Origin: Granulicella sapmiensis
GTDB taxonomy: Bacteria > Acidobacteriota > Terriglobia > Terriglobales > Acidobacteriaceae
Assembly: GCA_026225395.1 (NCBI GenBank)
Contig: JAMFSR010000039.1
Location: forward strand, 1 to 64,000
Direction of reading: 5' to 3'
Length of the DNA stretch: 64,000 nt
Under the pieces are notes generated by a model. That model was not told the DNA's origin and did no database searches. It worked only from the letters and a program-made list of their open reading frames with translations. Positions 16,412 to 25,331 of this stretch are shown here, piece by piece (the stretch's first letter is position 1; every line of letters begins with the position of its first letter). Made by a program: the position numbers and the translations under genes.

Positions 16412-17500
16412 ATGATGCGAATCATAGCCAACGCGGATACGGTCGAGCATGCGAGCGCGGCCCATGCCGCGGGTGTAGTGGGAATTGGTCTATGCCGGAC
16501 CGAAACAATGTTGCTGTCATCGGGACGGCTTCGCCTCATGCGCGCTCTAGCCTCGGAACATGGCGGGGTAAGCCGTGATGTGGCACTCCGCGAGTTGCTC
16601 CCTCTGCACACGGCGGACATTGCTTCGATCCTGAGAGCCATGCCGGACGGTCCGGTCTACTTCCGGCTCGTTGATCCGCCGATGCAGTCGTTCCTGCCAA
16701 GCCTGCAGGAGGTGGATGAGGAACTTTCGTCTGCGCGTGCCGAAGAAAACTGGGACGAAATGCTTGCCTTGAATGGTTTGCGTCGTCGTTATGCAAGCTT
16801 GCTGGCCACCAACCCATCGATGGGGTACCGCGGCTGCCGGCTGGGACTGACGCAGCCGGAAGTACTGCGCATGCAGGTGACGGCGGTGCTGCAGGCGGCG
16901 TTGCAGGTGGGCTCCGAAGGCATCATCGCGGAGCCAGGAATTCTGATACCGCTTGTTTCCTCCGAGGAAGAGATGCGAGCCATAGCAGAGTTAATCCGCG
17001 GAATCGCCGATGAGGTTTTTGCGGCGGCAGGACGTGATGCGCCGTATCAGCTCGGTGCTCTCATTGAGCTTCCTCGTGCGGCGATTTGTGCCGGTGCGAT
17101 TTCACGCCACGTGGACTTTGTGTGTATTGGAACGAATGACCTTACGCAGATGACTTACGGGCTTTCGGTACAGGACACGTCGCGTTACCTGACTTGGTAT
17201 CTGCAGCATGGCATTTTTACGCACGACCCGTTCGTTACGTTGGACGTGGAAGGCGTGGGGTACCTTGTTTCGATGGCGCTAACAAACATTCGCAAATGCG
17301 CGCCATCGATGACGATTGGCGCATGTGGAGATCATGCAACCGATCCTGCATCAATGTTCTTTCTGGAGTCTCTCGGCATCGACTTTGTGTCGTGTCAGCT
17401 GGAAGGGATTCCGGGCATCCAGCATGCGCTCGCACAGCTGCCTCACAAGTGGGGGACGGACACGCATGAGATTGAGGAGGTTGACACGCATGGCAGTTAA
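16412..17500 (+). CDS. Stand-alone PEP/pyruvate-binding C-terminal domain of pyruvate phosphate dikinase
   Basis: About 362 residues aligned with only the C-terminal TIM-barrel half of PPDK. It keeps GIGLCRTETML, the Arg in YFRLVDPP, NPSMGYRGCRLG, the IELPRAA Glu, GTNDLTQMTYG and the catalytic Cys in GACGDHATDP. The ATP-grasp and phosphohistidine domains are absent. ATG 16412 is chosen because GGAAAG precedes it by 7 bp and PPDK homology begins there; a longer open frame from 16229 runs through the divergent promoter and does not look like protein. It overlaps the GAPDH gene by 11 bp. It may act with a separate phosphohistidine carrier, bind PEP as a sensor, or be a decaying duplicate. Confidence 0.8.
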   Translation: MMRIIANADTVEHASAAHAAGVVGIGLCRTETMLLSSGRLRLMRALASEHGGVSRDVALRELLPLHTADIASILRAMPDGPVYFRLVDPPMQSFLPSLQEVDEELSSARAEENWDEMLALNGLRRRYASLLATNPSMGYRGCRLGLTQPEVLRMQVTAVLQAALQVGSEGIIAEPGILIPLVSSEEEMRAIAELIRGIADEVFAAAGRDAPYQLGALIELPRAAICAGAISRHVDFVCIGTNDLTQMTYGLSVQDTSRYLTWYLQHGIFTHDPFVTLDVEGVGYLVSMALTNIRKCAPSMTIGACGDHATDPASMFFLESLGIDFVSCQLEGIPGIQHALAQLPHKWGTDTHEIEEVDTHGS

Positions 17501-18494
17501 AGTTGGCATTAATGGTTTTGGCCGCATTGGCCGCAACGTCTTCCGCACGGCTCTGGGCAATCCGGAGATTGAGTTTGTAGCAGTCAATGATCTCACTACC
17601 CCGGCAACACTGGCGCACTTGCTCAAGTACGACTCGATCCTGGGTAATCTGAAGAACGAAATTTCGGCCACTGAAGATTCAATCGTCGTCGATGGCAAAA
17701 GCATCAAGGTCTTTGCACAACGCGATCCGGGGCAGCTTGACTGGGATTCAGTAGGTGCTGAAATCGTGGTGGAGTCGACCGGCTTCTTTACCGATGCGAC
17801 CAAGGCGAAGGCTCACCTGGGTAATACGGTGAAGAAGGTGATCATTTCCGCGCCGGCGACCAACGAGGACCTGACCGTTGTGCTGGGTGTCAACGAAGAC
17901 ATGTACGACGCGTCGACACACAACGTGATTTCGAATGCAAGCTGCACAACGAATTGCCTCGCGCCGATCGTGAAGGTCATCCATGACACGTTCACGATCC
18001 AGTCGGGCATCATGACCACAATTCACAGCTACACGAACGACCAGGTGATCCTTGATACACCCCACAAAGACCTGCGACGCGCAAGAGCCGCAGCGCTTTC
18101 GATGATCCCGAGCAGCACGGGTGCAGCGAAGGCGCTGAAGCTCGTCATCCCAGCGATGGAGGGAAAGCTGGACGGCTTTGCGATTCGAGTACCGACCCCG
18201 AACGTTTCGGTCGTCGACCTTACATTCGTCGCAGAGAAGCCAATTACTGCGAAGTTGATGAACGACGCCTTGAAGATGGCCTCTGAAGGCCCCTTGCAGG
18301 GCATTCTTGGCTATACGACTGAAGAACTTGTATCGACGGACTTCCGCGGTAATCCGTTGTCGTCGATCGTTGACTCGCTTCTGACCAAAGTAGTGGGCAA
18401 CACCGGCAAGATCATCAGTTGGTACGACAATGAATGGGGCTACTCCAGCCGCGTCAAGGACCTACTGCTCTTTCTGGTGAAGAAGGGGCTGTAA
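17490..18494 (+). CDS. gap: Type I glyceraldehyde-3-phosphate dehydrogenase
   Basis: 334 residues from ATG 17490, preceded by GAGGAGG. The NAD-binding motif is [10 protein letters not shown] (residues 6-15) and the active-site Cys152 lies in [12 protein letters not shown]; the C-terminus has [11 protein letters not shown]. It catalyses reversible oxidation of glyceraldehyde 3-phosphate to 1,3-bisphosphoglycerate. The position between a PPDK-type half protein and PEP carboxykinase suggests use in the gluconeogenic direction. The start overlaps the upstream gene by 11 bp, so the two are probably translationally coupled. An in-frame reading from 17316 is an artefact inside the upstream gene. Confidence 0.95.
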   Translation: MAVKVGINGFGRIGRNVFRTALGNPEIEFVAVNDLTTPATLAHLLKYDSILGNLKNEISATEDSIVVDGKSIKVFAQRDPGQLDWDSVGAEIVVESTGFFTDATKAKAHLGNTVKKVIISAPATNEDLTVVLGVNEDMYDASTHNVISNASCTTNCLAPIVKVIHDTFTIQSGIMTTIHSYTNDQVILDTPHKDLRRARAAALSMIPSSTGAAKALKLVIPAMEGKLDGFAIRVPTPNVSVVDLTFVAEKPITAKLMNDALKMASEGPLQGILGYTTEELVSTDFRGNPLSSIVDSLLTKVVGNTGKIISWYDNEWGYSSRVKDLLLFLVKKGL

Positions 18495-18532
18495 ACGCCA
18501 TCTTAAGAAATAAAACCAAGAAAGACGGCAAC

Positions 18533-20374
18533 ATGCGCAGAGCAGATACGACGATCGAAGTCCCGACAACGAACAAGCACCTGATCCGGTGGGTGGAGAA
18601 GATGGCGGCTCTCTGTGAGCCGGATGCGATTCACTGGGTAGACGGGACAGAGACAGAAAACGAATGGCTATGCCAAAAATTAGTAGATGCTGGAACCTTT
18701 ACCCGTCTCGACCAAAAGCTCTGGCCAGGATGCTATTATGGGCGCTCGAGCCCCAACGATGTAGCGCGCGTCGAAGACCGCACGTTCATCTGTTCGCTTT
18801 CCAAGGACAACGCCGGACCGACAAACAATTGGGAAGATCCATTTTTGATGCGGCGCAAGCTGAAAGAGCTGTTCAAAGGCTGCATGCGCGGTCGCGTCAT
18901 GTATGTACTGCCGTTCTCCATGGGGCCCATTGGCTCGCCCATGTCCCAAATCGGTGTCCAGCTCACCGACTCAGCCTATGCCGTCGTCAATATGCGTATC
19001 ATGGCTCGCATTGGCACGCCCGTCTATGCGGAAATCGACAAGGGCGACAAGCGCGTCGTGCCTTGCCTGCACTCGGTGGGCGCTCCGCTCGCAGCAGGAC
19101 AAAACGACGTCGCTTGGCCTTCCAACGAGACAAAATACATCGTTCACTTTCCGGAGACCCGCGAAATCTGGAGCTACGGCTCGGGTTACGGTGGCAACGC
19201 GCTGCTCGGCAAGAAATGCTTCGCTTTGCGGATTGCCTCCAATATCGCCCGCGATGAAGGATGGATGGCCGAGCACATGCTCATCGTTGGTGTTGAGTCT
19301 CCTGCAGATCCAGATGGCAAGACCGAGAAGACTTACGTCGCTGCTGCGTTTCCGTCGGCATGTGGCAAGACGAACTTTGCGATGTTGATCCCGCCTGCTG
19401 GATTCGCAGGCTGGAAGGTCTGGACCGTAGGAGACGACATTGCTTGGATTAAGCCCGACACGACAGGGCAGCTTCGCGCCATCAACCCAGAAGCGGGTTT
19501 CTTCGGTGTGGCACCAGGTACTAGCGAAAAAACCAATCCAAATGCGATGGCGAGCCTTCGAGCCAACAGCATCTTTACGAACGTAGCGCTCATCACAGAA
19601 GACGGCAAACCGACCGGAGACATCTGGTGGGAAGGCATGACAGAGACGTCTCCCGCTGAGGCGCTCGATTGGCGAGGCAATCCATGGACGCCGGCGAGCC
19701 CGACGTCTGCAGCACATCCAAACGGACGTTTTACCGCGCCAGCATCGCAGTGCCCTACGATGGATCCTTCCTGGGAAGATCCGCAAGGGGTCCTCATCTC
19801 GGCTGTCCTCTTTGGCGGGCGTCGGCCAAAGACGATGCCGCTTGTCTACCAGGCTTTCAATTGGTCCTCTGGCGTATATATCGGGGCCACCATGGGCTCA
19901 GAGACAACGGCTGCGGCCGGTGGCGCGATTGGTACAGTCCGCCGTGATCCCATGGCCATGCTCCCTTTCTGCGGCTACCACATGGGCGACTACTTCCGGC
20001 ACTGGCTGAGGATGCAGCGTTCGCTCACCTCTACCCCCAGAGTGTTCCACGTGAACTGGTTTCGTAAGGGACCCGACGGCCAATTCCTCTGGCCGGGATA
20101 CTCGGAGAACATGCGCGTACTAAAGTGGATCGTTGATCGCGTCCGTGGCCGTGTACGCGGAAAAGAGACTGCTATCGGTTGGACTCCGAAGTATAACGAT
20201 ATAAATTGGGCTGGACTTGATTTTACCTACGATCAATTTCAGCAATTGCAGACTGTAGACCAGGAAGCCTGGAAGAGGGAGGTTGTGGGACACGAAGAGC
20301 TTTTCATCCTCCTTCACGATCATCTCCCGCCAGAAATGATCTATGAACGTGAGCTGCTCATCTGCAGGCTTTGA
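18533..20374 (+). CDS. pckG: Phosphoenolpyruvate carboxykinase (GTP)
   Basis: 613 residues from ATG 18533, the usual length of GTP-type PEPCK. Visible motifs are the P-loop [13 protein letters not shown], the metal-binding region [23 protein letters not shown], and the guanine-binding region around [15 protein letters not shown]. It converts oxaloacetate and GTP to PEP, CO2 and GDP in the cytoplasm. It follows gap by 38 bp in the same direction and is probably in the same transcript. With PPDK at 55.5 kb it gives two routes to PEP. An in-frame extension to 18434 overlaps gap and is rejected. Confidence 0.95.
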   Translation: MRRADTTIEVPTTNKHLIRWVEKMAALCEPDAIHWVDGTETENEWLCQKLVDAGTFTRLDQKLWPGCYYGRSSPNDVARVEDRTFICSLSKDNAGPTNNWEDPFLMRRKLKELFKGCMRGRVMYVLPFSMGPIGSPMSQIGVQLTDSAYAVVNMRIMARIGTPVYAEIDKGDKRVVPCLHSVGAPLAAGQNDVAWPSNETKYIVHFPETREIWSYGSGYGGNALLGKKCFALRIASNIARDEGWMAEHMLIVGVESPADPDGKTEKTYVAAAFPSACGKTNFAMLIPPAGFAGWKVWTVGDDIAWIKPDTTGQLRAINPEAGFFGVAPGTSEKTNPNAMASLRANSIFTNVALITEDGKPTGDIWWEGMTETSPAEALDWRGNPWTPASPTSAAHPNGRFTAPASQCPTMDPSWEDPQGVLISAVLFGGRRPKTMPLVYQAFNWSSGVYIGATMGSETTAAAGGAIGTVRRDPMAMLPFCGYHMGDYFRHWLRMQRSLTSTPRVFHVNWFRKGPDGQFLWPGYSENMRVLKWIVDRVRGRVRGKETAIGWTPKYNDINWAGLDFTYDQFQQLQTVDQEAWKREVVGHEELFILLHDHLPPEMIYERELLICRL

Positions 20375-20464
20375 TGAACAATAGGTGCCATCAACACTGT
20401 ACGACGTTCCGTCGCGACGACCGCCGTCAGATCCACGCCACCAGTGGTTCGCCCAAGGAGACCT

Positions 20465-20659
20465 ATGAAATCAAAGTTGGTATTTTCTGCCGTAGAGACC
20501 ATCGGGAACCGATATCTTCTGTGTCGACTGACTTCAAAAACAGTTCGCTCGTTCCATTGTTTATCGATGAGTACGGAAGACGCAATCGTCGACGCTCTAG
20601 AGCTGATCGGTCGCGGTGAACGGATCGATCAGCAAGCCGGGGTCGCGGTAAGGCCATGA
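20465..20659 (+). CDS. Small RNA polymerase omega-like protein (RpoZ-related)
   Basis: A 64-residue protein from ATG 20465, preceded by a strong AAGGAG. The segment NRYLLCRLTSKTVRSFH, followed by an acidic stretch (STEDAIVDALELIG), resembles the omega subunit pattern (NRxxLCxxAxKxxRxxH) of Acidobacteria. It lies 90 bp after pckG, outside the usual gmk/coaBC context of rpoZ, so it may be an omega paralogue rather than the housekeeping subunit. Resemblance only; a search is needed for certainty. Confidence 0.5.
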   Translation: MKSKLVFSAVETIGNRYLLCRLTSKTVRSFHCLSMSTEDAIVDALELIGRGERIDQQAGVAVRP

Positions 20660-20832
20660 GCTACTATCTGCCGTAATTGAGAGCGCATAAAAAAGCCCAA
20701 AAAGCCGAATGAAAAAGATTGGAGAGGCTCGCTCCTTCTGATCCCACGCCAACATTGATCTTCAATGGTATCCGAACTTTCCTCGTGCGATGGAGGCCTA
20801 GTTTTGCCGGTTTAGCTGTGGGTTTGCGCCGT

Positions 20833-22227
20833 CTAAGCGATGGGAGAGGTGCGTAACTTTACGGTGAAAGTGCTTCCGGTGCCTGGCACGCTGTCGACTG
20901 TGATGGTTCCCTGATGACGGTGTACGATCTGAGCTGCGAGCGAAAGACCCAACCCGACGCCTCCTTCGGCGCGAGAACGAACCTTGTCGGCGCGCCAAAA
21001 ACGGTCGAAGATTTGCGGCAGAGACGAAGGGTCGATGCCGATGCCGGTGTCGCTCACCGCGATGCTTACGTCACTGCGGTCAACCGCAAGGCTCATCGTA
21101 ATCGTGCCCTTGTCCGTGTACTTGATGGAGTTGTCGAGCAAAATGAGCAGGAGGCGGCGTAGGTCGGAGGCGACCCCGCCCACCTGCACTGTCCGATTCG
21201 TGAGCGCGAGGCGAATCTCAAGTTGTTTGACGGCCGCAGCGGGCCCCATTTGATCCGCAGTCTCTTTTACTATGGAGTCAAGGTCAATCTGTTCCAGAGC
21301 AACGCTTCCAGACATGGCGTCCCCGCGGGCCAGGGCCAGCAAGTCTTCGACAAGCTTTGACATGCGCCGGGCTTCGGCGACGATCTTGCCTAGCACCACC
21401 GCCAGCTCTTCGCGGGTGCGGGGACGGCGTAGCGAAACATCGCCGGCCGTTATGATGAAGGCCAGCGGCGCGCGCAGTTCGTGCGAGGCATCGGCGGTGA
21501 ACCGTTCCACGGATCGGAAACCGGCCTCGATTCTCTCCAACATGGAATTGAGTGTTCGTGCTAGTTTCCCCAGCTCATCGTCATGCCGGGGCACCTGCAG
21601 CCGTGCGGTTAGATCGGTGGGGTCGATCGCATCCGCCTCGCGCCTTATTTGTCCAACCGGCGCGAGAGCCCTTCCGCTAATCCAATAGCCAGTGGACGCG
21701 GTGAGCAATAGAGCGATCGAGACAAGCAGGATGAAATACAACGTAAGCTCGTGGAGTGAGGTCAGGAGATCGGTCAGAGGTTCCACGACATGCACGGTGA
21801 GCTCAACTCCATTCACTGTCACGCGTTTGCTGGCGACCCGAATGGTCCAACCCTGATGGCTCACGGTGGACCTGGATATCGATCCATCTAAATGCCCTCT
21901 TGGAAGGACCGGAACATACTTCGAAGTCAATAGATCCGACTCGTAAAGCATTCGAGATGAGGCATCAGTGATTTGCACGAAGACACCGACGATCGATGAA
22001 TCCGACGAATTCGTAAACGTTCGATTGAAACTATCGGGTGTGCTGAGGGAATGACTCTCAACGAATGGGACAACTGCCTGCATGCGGTAGGCAAGATCGT
22101 CGTCGATCGAGTGATACATGCTGGCTCTCATTGCGTACCAGCTGCCACTTGCGAAAAGGGTAACGATGACTGCCAGGCTAAGAAGGTACCAGACCGTCAA
22201 GCGGCCCTGGATGGGCAGATTCCTCAA
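20833..22227 (-). CDS. Sensor histidine kinase (HAMP/HisKA/HATPase)
   Basis: 464 residues. TM helices are at about 11-33 and 161-184 with a periplasmic sensor region of about 125 residues between them. A HAMP linker (about 185-240), a dimerisation domain with the phospho-acceptor His249 in DASHELRAPLAF, and an ATPase domain with NSIKYT and DTGIGID follow. The architecture is like the CusS/QseC class of membrane kinases. Its ATG overlaps the response-regulator stop by 4 bp (ATGA), so the pair is coupled. The stimulus is unknown. Confidence 0.93.
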   Translation of the reverse strand: MRNLPIQGRLTVWYLLSLAVIVTLFASGSWYAMRASMYHSIDDDLAYRMQAVVPFVESHSLSTPDSFNRTFTNSSDSSIVGVFVQITDASSRMLYESDLLTSKYVPVLPRGHLDGSISRSTVSHQGWTIRVASKRVTVNGVELTVHVVEPLTDLLTSLHELTLYFILLVSIALLLTASTGYWISGRALAPVGQIRREADAIDPTDLTARLQVPRHDDELGKLARTLNSMLERIEAGFRSVERFTADASHELRAPLAFIITAGDVSLRRPRTREELAVVLGKIVAEARRMSKLVEDLLALARGDAMSGSVALEQIDLDSIVKETADQMGPAAAVKQLEIRLALTNRTVQVGGVASDLRRLLLILLDNSIKYTDKGTITMSLAVDRSDVSIAVSDTGIGIDPSSLPQIFDRFWRADKVRSRAEGGVGLGLSLAAQIVHRHQGTITVDSVPGTGSTFTVKLRTSPIA

Positions 22228-22925
22228 CTGATCCCCTCACGAAGGCTGTAGCCGATACCGCGCTCCGTGTGAAGAAGGCGAGGCATTCCGGGTGGATCTA
22301 GCTCCGTGCGCAACAAGCGGATGTAGACATCGAGGTTGTTGTCGCTCACCTTTCGATCTCCCCACACCAATTCCGTAATACGGTTCCTTCGGACAACCCG
22401 TCCAGCGGAACGCATCAGGCATTCGAGGATGGAGAACTCCGTGCGGGTCAGATCCAGCCTGCGGCCAGCGCGTGTCGCCTCATGTTTCGAAGTGTCGAGG
22501 TAGAGATCGGCGAATCGCACCTGCCCCGAGTTCTTCCCCGAAGGTCGGCGGGTTCTGGCCCGAATGCGAGCCAAGAGGACCTCAAAGTCGAAGGGCTTGG
22601 CCAAGTAATCATCGGCGCCTGAGTCCAACCCCTTCACGATATCGTGGGCAGCATCCCGCCCGGTGAGGAGCAAAATGGGCGTGCGAACATGCTGCAGCCG
22701 CAGCCGTTTCGTGACCTCAAATCCATCCAGCCATGGAAGCATGACATCCAGTATCACGATATCGAACGCATGCATCTCGGCTTCACGCAGGCCGGCGCTT
22801 CCGTCATATGCCAGTGTCACGCTAAAGCCTTCGTCCTCCAGCCCTGTGCGGACGAAGGCCGCGAGTTCCTGGTCGTCTTCAACGATCAGAACTTTCAACG
22901 GGGATAGGAGAGCCTTGGTTACCAT
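22224..22925 (-). CDS. OmpR/PhoB-family response regulator
   Basis: 233 residues. The receiver domain has acidic VEDD near residues 15-18, phospho-acceptor Asp60 in VILDVMLPWLDG and Lys in YLAKPFDF. A C-terminal winged helix (RAGRRLDLTRTEFSILECLMRS, ending GIGYSLREG) follows. It is transcribed just before its kinase, and 85 bp after a TolB-like secreted protein gene on the same strand. It may control that gene or nearby transport functions, but no binding site was identified. Confidence 0.94.
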   Translation of the reverse strand: MVTKALLSPLKVLIVEDDQELAAFVRTGLEDEGFSVTLAYDGSAGLREAEMHAFDIVILDVMLPWLDGFEVTKRLRLQHVRTPILLLTGRDAAHDIVKGLDSGADDYLAKPFDFEVLLARIRARTRRPSGKNSGQVRFADLYLDTSKHEATRAGRRLDLTRTEFSILECLMRSAGRVVRRNRITELVWGDRKVSDNNLDVYIRLLRTELDPPGMPRLLHTERGIGYSLREGIS

Positions 22926-23010
22926 TGCACCTGTTCAACGCCGATCAGTAGGGAAAGTGGGTGTTACGTTCAATACCCAACCGCGCTCACACTCTACTGC
23001 AGGGCGCCTC

Positions 23011-24858
23011 CTATTTTGCCACCTTTGCGGATAAGGCGAACGGCGGCACAAAACATGGCATTGAGTCTTCCCAGTGGCTGTCTGTAAGAAGGCGCTTTCC
23101 GGTACCATCAGCATTCATCACCCAGATCGCTCCGTAGGGCTGAAACGAGTTGTCATAAAGTGCTGCTTCGTCCTTGAAACCATACTCTCCGCTGTTCCAC
23201 ATAATATATTTCCCGTCCCAGCTCCAAACGGCGTGGGCATCTGTGGCCGGATAATCGGTGAGGCGCTTCAAGTCTGTCCCATCCGGCTTGATCGTGTAGA
23301 TGTCAAAGTTATTATCCTGCTTGCGCGTGAACAGGATGCGGCTGCCATCCGGCGACCACTCAGGAAGATTGTCTGTCGTGGTCGTCAGGACACGAATCTG
23401 GTGGGTTTTTAGATTGATGATGCGCAAGCCCATTTCACCTTCACCGAAAGTCCGGAAGACAACCTCTTTACCGTCGGCCGACCAGCTGGGGAACCCAGCA
23501 TTGGGCTTGCCTTCGGTGAGATCTTGCACGTTTGATCCATCTCTATGGACGGTCATAATCCTGGCCACGGCAACGCCGCGGATCTGCAAGTAGCCGCCAA
23601 AACCGAAGACAATCGACTGACCGTCGGGTGACCAGCTCGGACCAAAGGCCACGCCGCCCATCGCGCCGCATGGACCTGCAGGCGTCCCATTGCAAGGTGT
23701 GGACGCCTTGAAAACCATGTGCTTGTTCGTCCCGTCTGCATTCATGGTAACGATTGAAGAGTCAACGTCCTTATTTGTCACCAGAAGCGTTCCATCCTTG
23801 GAAAAACTGGGGAACACATCTGTATAGCGGTACTGGAAGTTCGGATCCCAGCTATAAAGAAGCTGATTTTGCGGTCGCGGCGTGTAGTCCGCCTTTTCAT
23901 AAACGACCAGCTTGCCATCGGGAGACCAGGCGGGCGAGCGCGTGTTCGGCGGGAACGTGCCCGCCCCTTTCGCGTAGCCCACACCGGAAGTTCTACCGTT
24001 CTTGGTCATATATCCAACGTTTCCGTCGGGAAGAAATTGAGGCGTAAGTTTGAGGCCCGGGCCAGAGGTAAGCTCTGTCTGCTTTTGCGAAGAGAGATCA
24101 TAGGTTACGATCTGCGAAGTTGCTTTACCGGATAGTTCATAAACGCGCGAGCTCCATGTGTCTTCAACCGAGGAGACATGGTAGATGAGCTGCTTGCCAT
24201 CGGCAGAAAACTTGGGCGAACCTGACGAAACGCCCGGGCCCGTGATGCGGCGAAGACCCGTGCCGTCCGGATGCACGATGTACACGCTGAGTTCTTGAAT
24301 GTGCTCCCATCCTGCGTTGTGATTGTGGCCCTTCCACTCCGTATTGCGATCCGATGAGAACGCAATCCATTGGCCGTCGGGTGACCATGAGGGACGGAAA
24401 AAGCCATCCGGCTTCATGAGGTCGCCTTGAATCTCCGGACGGCCCGTCAGATTCGTTAGCTTCTTTGTGCGTAGATCCAAAATCCAAATATTTGCACGAT
24501 GGCTGCCGCGCGTCGAGACGAAAGCCAGCGTGCCGTCATCAGGCGAAAGAGCGCCTTGATCGTCGAGAGCAGGATCATTCGTCAAGCGCTCCAGTGCGCT
24601 TCCATCCGCGTGTACGCGATAAAGGTCTGCCTGACCAAATCCCGTTCGTTCCGAAGTGAAGACGATCCACTTGCCATCCGGCGAATAGCTTGCGTGGTAA
24701 TCAAAGCCGCCCGCGGCTAACAAGCGATGTTCGGCACTGCCATCTGCATTGGCAACGTAGAGATCAGAGGACGAAGGTCCGATCCGGTTCATCAACATAA
24801 CGTTCTGAGCTCCGGCAGTGACCGCGAGTGCCAGGCTGAGCGTCGCAAATAGTTTCAA
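23011..24858 (-). CDS. Secreted TolB-like beta-propeller (PD40/WD40-like repeats)
   Basis: 615 residues with a signal peptide (MKLFATLSLALAVTAGA). Repeated blades contain SPDGKWI, SPDG and WSPDG motifs and the DLYxxxxDG pattern typical of PD40 propellers. No protease domain follows, so it is probably a periplasmic or outer-membrane-associated binding or scaffold protein rather than a Tricorn-like peptidase. The start is TTG 24858, preceded by AAGGAG. It is first in a leftward series with the two-component genes and divergent from a TonB receptor. Confidence 0.82.
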   Translation of the reverse strand: MKLFATLSLALAVTAGAQNVMLMNRIGPSSSDLYVANADGSAEHRLLAAGGFDYHASYSPDGKWIVFTSERTGFGQADLYRVHADGSALERLTNDPALDDQGALSPDDGTLAFVSTRGSHRANIWILDLRTKKLTNLTGRPEIQGDLMKPDGFFRPSWSPDGQWIAFSSDRNTEWKGHNHNAGWEHIQELSVYIVHPDGTGLRRITGPGVSSGSPKFSADGKQLIYHVSSVEDTWSSRVYELSGKATSQIVTYDLSSQKQTELTSGPGLKLTPQFLPDGNVGYMTKNGRTSGVGYAKGAGTFPPNTRSPAWSPDGKLVVYEKADYTPRPQNQLLYSWDPNFQYRYTDVFPSFSKDGTLLVTNKDVDSSIVTMNADGTNKHMVFKASTPCNGTPAGPCGAMGGVAFGPSWSPDGQSIVFGFGGYLQIRGVAVARIMTVHRDGSNVQDLTEGKPNAGFPSWSADGKEVVFRTFGEGEMGLRIINLKTHQIRVLTTTTDNLPEWSPDGSRILFTRKQDNNFDIYTIKPDGTDLKRLTDYPATDAHAVWSWDGKYIMWNSGEYGFKDEAALYDNSFQPYGAIWVMNADGTGKRLLTDSHWEDSMPCFVPPFALSAKVAK

Positions 24859-25331
24859 TAGATTCTCCTTAAGTCATGCCGCTGACCTACGCGCTTTGTG
24901 ACACCCCGAGTTGTCAAGCCATCTAAGCTTGCTACTCGAACCTTAGAAAATGCTGAAAATATACGAAAGCCACCTAATATTTTCCTGAAATATTATGCTC
25001 GCGGCTCGAAACAATGACTCTTCAAATAATTCGTGGACTACAGCTTTGGTCTCTTCATTTTTCGTGTAAATGATGGATTATTGATGGTTTTCAGTTAGGT
25101 CTTTAGGAAATTTCAGAATTTCTTCATGTTGTCCATGTATGTTATTTCGACTTCTATAAAAACGAACGTTTATAAGCGTGGACTGCGATCAGTCGCGATA
25201 CCGGAAAAGACCTCTTTGAAGTATTGACACTAGCACGCGGTCGCATATACGGTCGCCAGCGAATCGAAACACCCGGCGAATCTTTCACGGAGCATATGAA
25301 AGCTTTCGAGGGCAGCTGTTGAGGAGAAACA
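24859..25331. other. 473-bp divergent regulatory region between the TolB-like gene and a TonB receptor
   Basis: A-T rich compared with the genes around it. No credible gene. It holds a possible promoter at 25224-25251 and a short AAACG-AA-CGTTT inverted repeat at 25160-25171. Confidence 0.5.
25224..25251 (+). promoter_or_regulatory. Sigma-70-like promoter candidate for the TonB receptor
   Basis: TTGACA at 25224-25229, a 16-bp spacer, then TATACG at 25246-25251, about 80 bp upstream of the receptor ATG. The -35 is perfect and the -10 is weaker. Confidence 0.4.
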
